In this document: in pieces, positions 14,925 through 15,747 of the stretch
Numbering within the stretch: the first letter of the stretch is position 1
Layout: every line of letters starts with the position of its first letter
Origin: an uncultured Bacilli bacterium
GTDB lineage: Bacteria; Bacillota_I; Bacilli_A; ML615J-28; CAG-313
Reading direction: 5' to 3'
Length of the DNA: 15,747 nt
Assembly: GCA_904502205.1 (NCBI GenBank)
Contig: CAJGDR010000017.1
Location: 1-15,747, forward strand
Notes under the pieces: model-generated
The model's database searches: none
The model's input: only the letters and a program-made list of their open reading frames with translations
What the model was told of the DNA's origin: nothing
Translations under genes and position numbers: made by a program

Positions 14925-15747
14925 ATACCCTTCAATATACGCACTTCTTCCTGTTCCAAGTGATACGACATGTTCTAAAGAACTTGCTACTTGTTTAGAT
15001 GTTCCCTCACTAATTACTCTTCTTACGACTTGTGGTGTAGTTTGATAAATAATTTGATTAGTATTTGAAATTCCAAGTCCTTTTAAAACAGTTGGTTTTA
15101 ATAAATTGCCACCATTAACTGCTGCACTTGCTGCTGTTACAAGTTGAATTGCAGAAACACTGATACCTTGTCCAAAAGCTGTCGTTGCAGTTTCAACATC
15201 ACCCATACTTTTTGGATTAAATAAAATACCCGTTGTTTCTCCCATTAAGTCAATTCCAGTTTTAGAACCATATCCAAACTTCTTCATATAATCAATTAAT
15301 TTTTCTTTCCCTAGTTTAAGTCCAATTTCCATAAAACCAGGGTTACATGAGTTTTGTAAAACTTCTAAATATGTTTCTGTTCCATGTCCACCTGCTTTCC
15401 AGTCTTTAATTCTTCTTCCACCTACCATCTTATAACCTAAATCATGGTATGTATCTGTTAATTTAAAGATATTTTCTTCAAGTCCAGCTGAGAATGTTAC
15501 GATTTTTGATACGGATCCAGGTTCGTAGGTTTTGAAAATAGGCAAATTTCTATTATACAATGAACTATCATATTCTTGGTAATTGACAGGGTCGAATGTT
15601 GGACGACTCGCCATTGCATAAATTTCCATTGTTTTAGGATTAGCTGCAATCGCAATCACTTCGTCTGGATTATATTCAATCATAATATTATCGATAATCC
15701 GTTCTATCATAAGTTGAATATCTAAATCAATTGTTAAATATAAATCA
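14886..15747 (-). pseudogene. spoVD: 5' fragment of interrupted SpoVD-like penicillin-binding protein (runs off window)
   Basis: This is the upstream half of a class B PBP, a membrane-anchored transpeptidase acting outside the cell. Coding continues past the right window edge: the codons before the ATG at 15710 read DLYLTIDLDIQL, the normal start of the transpeptidase domain, so that ATG is not the true start. Motifs are YEPGSVSK (SxxK nucleophile), GGHGTETYLEVLQNSCNPGF (SxN) and VGGKTGT. The NSCNPGF form is typical of SpoVD-type proteins. After KTGTA the frame enters element DNA, adds Ile-Leu-Tyr and stops. The fold beyond the KTG strand and the PASTA domain are lost, so this product should be inactive. 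The missing part is at 2843-3281. A division PBP rather than SpoVD remains possible. Confidence 0.88.

Noticed and set aside
15711..15747. ATG at 15710 as the start of the PBP 5' fragment
   Set aside because: The same frame stays open to the window edge and encodes LYLTIDLDIQL, the expected upstream transpeptidase sequence.

Overview
This is a strongly AT-rich window (about 30% G+C by eye, not computed). Every convincing gene lies on the minus strand, and the stop codons I located are all TAA. The cell-wall gene order PBP-murE-mraY-murD, good AGGAGG-type ribosome binding sites and many compact Rho-independent terminators point to a low-GC Firmicute or related Bacilli/Erysipelotrichia-type bacterium using the standard code (Trp is TGG where checked). 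A SpoVD-like PBP with one PASTA domain is typical of endospore formers, but sporulation itself cannot be shown here.

The main result is that the PBP gene is cut in two. Its 5' part (minus strand, entering at the right window edge and stopping at 14886) carries the SxxK, SxN and KTGT active-site boxes. Its 3' part (2843-3281) carries the rest of the transpeptidase fold and a PASTA domain. Between them lies an 11.6-kb insertion. A 6-bp sequence, GCTGTA on the + strand, sits at both junctions (3276-3281 and 14899-14904). Removing one copy plus the DNA between rejoins the two halves exactly in frame (Gly-Gly-Lys-Thr-Gly-Thr-Ala then Gln-Ile-Ala-Gln). The two element ends, joined as they would be in an excised circle, form a 12-bp inverted repeat with one mismatch around this core. 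That is what an attP of a large serine recombinase should look like, and a gene for such an enzyme (3478-5097) lies next to the left junction. The layout matches the skin-type elements that interrupt sporulation genes and are excised in the mother cell. A weak sigma-E-like promoter motif upstream of the recombinase operon agrees with this but does not prove it.

Layout from left to right: murD (5' part only), mraY, murE and the PBP 3' fragment form a tight overlapping operon. Then come the left att junction, a terminator, the serine recombinase and a 52-aa overlapping upstream ORF. The cargo follows, all on the minus strand: an ABC-F protein, an AzgA/PbuG-type purine permease, an MgtE magnesium transporter, a UraA-type uracil permease, a PTS EIIC-like membrane protein co-transcribed with an unrecognised 252-aa protein, and an aldo/keto reductase. 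The right att junction and the PBP 5' fragment complete the window. Most cargo units have their own promoter and terminator. No phage structural, replication or conjugation genes are visible, so the element looks domesticated or unusually loaded with housekeeping-type genes.

Functionally, murE, mraY and murD make the lipid-linked peptidoglycan precursor and the PBP cross-links it. The insertion inactivates the PBP unless excised. It also separates murE-mraY-murD from any promoter upstream of the PBP by several terminators, so an outward promoter near the left end is expected; one weak candidate is given.
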